Positions 62,757 through 64,000 of a DNA stretch of 64,000 nt are shown here, piece after piece. Below the pieces are notes generated by a model that was not told the DNA's origin, ran no database searches, and was given only the letters and a program-made list of their open reading frames with translations. The stretch covers positions 1 through 64,000 of the forward strand of contig NZ_VBSB01000023.1 in assembly GCF_013337765.1 (NCBI RefSeq), read 5' to 3'. The position numbers were made by a program, and so were the translations under genes. The number at the start of each line of letters is the position of its first letter. The stretch's first letter is position 1. This DNA comes from Mycolicibacterium sphagni (GTDB taxonomy: Bacteria; Actinomycetota; Actinomycetes; Mycobacteriales; Mycobacteriaceae).

Positions 62757-63461
62757 ATGCAGACCTGGCTAGCCGACCCCCCGCTGCTCGGCGGTCCCGG
62801 GCAGGGCACCCGGCAGATCCTCGAACTGCTGATCGCCTTTGGCCTGACAGCGCTGATCGGCCTGGAACGCGAGATCCACGGCAAGAGCGCAGGTCTGCGT
62901 ACCCAGGCCATCGTCGGCACAGCATCAGCCCTGATCCTGATTGTCAGCAAGTACGGCTTCTTCGACGTGCTGAACGCAGGCACCGTGGAGGTCGACCCGT
63001 CCCGGGTCGCCGCTCAAATCGTGTCCGGGATCGGCTTCCTCGGCGCGGGCCTGATCATCACCCGCCAGGGCGCGGTGCACGGGCTTACCACCGCCGCGGC
63101 GATCTGGGAATGTGCGGCGATCGGCATGGCCGCCGCGGCCGGCCTGGTCAAGCTCGCCATCATCGTCACGATCCTGCACTTCGTGATCATTCTGGCGTTC
63201 AACCCGCTGAGTAAACGCCTCATCGGCCGGCTGGCCGGCTCGGTGCGCCTACGCGTGACGTACGACTCTGACCGTGGCGTGCTCACCCACATACTGGCCG
63301 CCTGCGACAAACACCAGTGGAGCCTCAGTGAGTTGAGCAGCGACCCCGACGGCGGTGTCCTACTCACCCTGTCGGGATCACGAATTCGGAACGCGCCCAA
63401 CACCATCGCCAGCGTGGCAGGCGTCACCGGCGTTCGCCGGCTCGAGGACAAGGACGAATAG
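62757..63461 (+). CDS. mgtC: MgtC/SapB family membrane protein
   Basis: A 234-aa protein, the same length as M. tuberculosis MgtC. The N-terminal half has 4-5 membrane helices with hallmark ALIGLEREIHGKSAGLRTQ and IVSGIGFLGAGLI; the soluble C-terminal part (from VRLRVTYDSDRGV) is an ACT-like domain. MgtC promotes growth at low magnesium and intramacrophage survival, partly by affecting ATP synthase. Only 88 bp separate it from the divergent DUF899 gene; no long Mg-sensing leader is evident. Confidence 0.9.
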   Translation: MQTWLADPPLLGGPGQGTRQILELLIAFGLTALIGLEREIHGKSAGLRTQAIVGTASALILIVSKYGFFDVLNAGTVEVDPSRVAAQIVSGIGFLGAGLIITRQGAVHGLTTAAAIWECAAIGMAAAAGLVKLAIIVTILHFVIILAFNPLSKRLIGRLAGSVRLRVTYDSDRGVLTHILAACDKHQWSLSELSSDPDGGVLLTLSGSRIRNAPNTIASVAGVTGVRRLEDKDE

Positions 63462-63463
63462 CG

Positions 63464-64000
63464 CTACGGCACCCGGCCACGGCCAGACCGGTAAGACGCC
63501 ACACAACCGATGGCCGCCAGCACCGCGAACACCCCGAACAACAGCGAACTCGCTGCCGCGTCGGGCGTGGCCCGCAGGTTCACCACCACCCCGGCCAGCC
63601 CGGCGCCGAATGCCCCACACATCAGCTGGACGGTGTTGATCGCGGCGGCTGCCACTGCCTGCTGCGCTGGGTCGTCGACCACCGAGCCCATCGCCCACGC
63701 TGACAGATGCGGCCAGGCCATCCCGATGCCCGCACCGGTGATGACCAATGCGACAGCCCACAGGGCCACGATTCCCTTTGAGGCGGAATCGGTTTGAGTG
63801 AAGGCCGCCAACCCCAGGCCGGTGGCCATCACCAGCGGCGCGATCGCCACCACCCGCACGGTTGCCCGGACGTTGGTGATCGACGCACTCGCGATCTCAC
63901 CGACAGTCCAGCCCACCGACAGTGCAGCACCGAGGAATCCCGCCACGACGGGCGCCAGTGCGCCTAACCGCTGCCCGAACAACGGGACGTACATATCCAC
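63464..64000 (-). CDS. MFS transporter, C-terminal part (truncated by window edge)
   Basis: The visible 178 residues include five to six membrane helices and the C-terminus (CVASYRSGRGRVP). The segments VPLFGQRLGALAPVVAGF and NTVQLMCGAFGAGLAGVVVN resemble the second half of a DHA2-type drug exporter. The 5' end lies beyond position 64000. It converges with mgtC (2-bp gap). Substrate unknown. Confidence 0.8.
   Translation of the reverse strand: MDMYVPLFGQRLGALAPVVAGFLGAALSVGWTVGEIASASITNVRATVRVVAIAPLVMATGLGLAAFTQTDSASKGIVALWAVALVITGAGIGMAWPHLSAWAMGSVVDDPAQQAVAAAAINTVQLMCGAFGAGLAGVVVNLRATPDAAASSLLFGVFAVLAAIGCVASYRSGRGRVP

Overview
The window is high-GC actinobacterial DNA and reads as a fast-growing Mycobacterium (Mycolicibacterium type). 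The backbone follows, in reverse, the M. tuberculosis order Rv1689-Rv1636 (tyrS, mpg, ABC exporter, TetR, lipase/acyl-CoA synthetase, arg operon, pheST, adenylate cyclase, rpmI/rplT/infC, lysX, uvrA, usp). The left edge carries a minus-strand ribosomal RNA operon leader and promoter directly downstream of tyrS, the rrnB position typical of rapid growers. No rRNA gene body lies inside the window.

Layout. 1-332: rrnB leader, P1 promoter and a tyrS terminator hairpin. 340-9.1 kb: tyrS, mpg, a divergent ABC exporter/TetR operon with a tandem palindromic operator, an acyltransferase, an exported protein, a Trm112-like protein and the fused lipase/acyl-CoA-synthetase-like protein. 9.2-12.2 kb: an intact ABC-F protein and an MFS transporter coupled to the arg operon. 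12.2-20.6 kb: argCJBDFRGH with ARG boxes. 20.7-24.3 kb: pheST. 24.4-36.7 kb: an accessory block holding a glutamate-synthase-like flavoprotein, a direct-repeat-bounded 160-bp element, a ferredoxin with a CrtI-like oxidoreductase, a TetR, a six-gene mce operon without yrbE permease genes in the window, and a rhomboid protein. 36.7-42 kb: adenylate cyclase, MpaB-type oxygenase, acyl-CoA dehydrogenase, a small conserved protein and a GMC oxidoreductase. 42.1-44.4 kb: infC-rpmI-rplT-tsnR with a structured leader and an ATC start for infC. 44.4-54.3 kb: DUF1844 protein, lysX, membrane esterase, SDR, uvrA with a RecA-NDp type promoter, and an MBL-fold hydrolase. 54.4-58.6 kb: an orphan Imm63-like immunity protein, dispanin/DUF2752 pair, CorA, universal stress protein, alpha/beta hydrolase. 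58.6-64 kb: a 990-residue exported Pro/Gly/Val/Ala repeat protein, tRNA-Cys, a DUF899 protein, MgtC and a truncated MFS gene.

How the parts work together. The arg genes encode arginine synthesis from N-acetylglutamate onward, with argR inside the operon and its probable operator upstream of argC. Translation genes recur (tyrS, pheST, infC, rpmI, rplT, tsnR, lysX, rrnB leader, tRNA-Cys). Lipid and envelope functions are the second theme (lipase/ACS fusion, acyltransferase, mce, MpaB, ACAD, LysX). The most unusual objects are the elastin-like repeat protein with recurrent 57-bp units, the yrbE-less mce operon, the repeat-bounded element at 25949-26144, and the non-canonical start codons of infC and the SDR gene. 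All functional calls come from reading sequence and recalled family knowledge; no database search was run.
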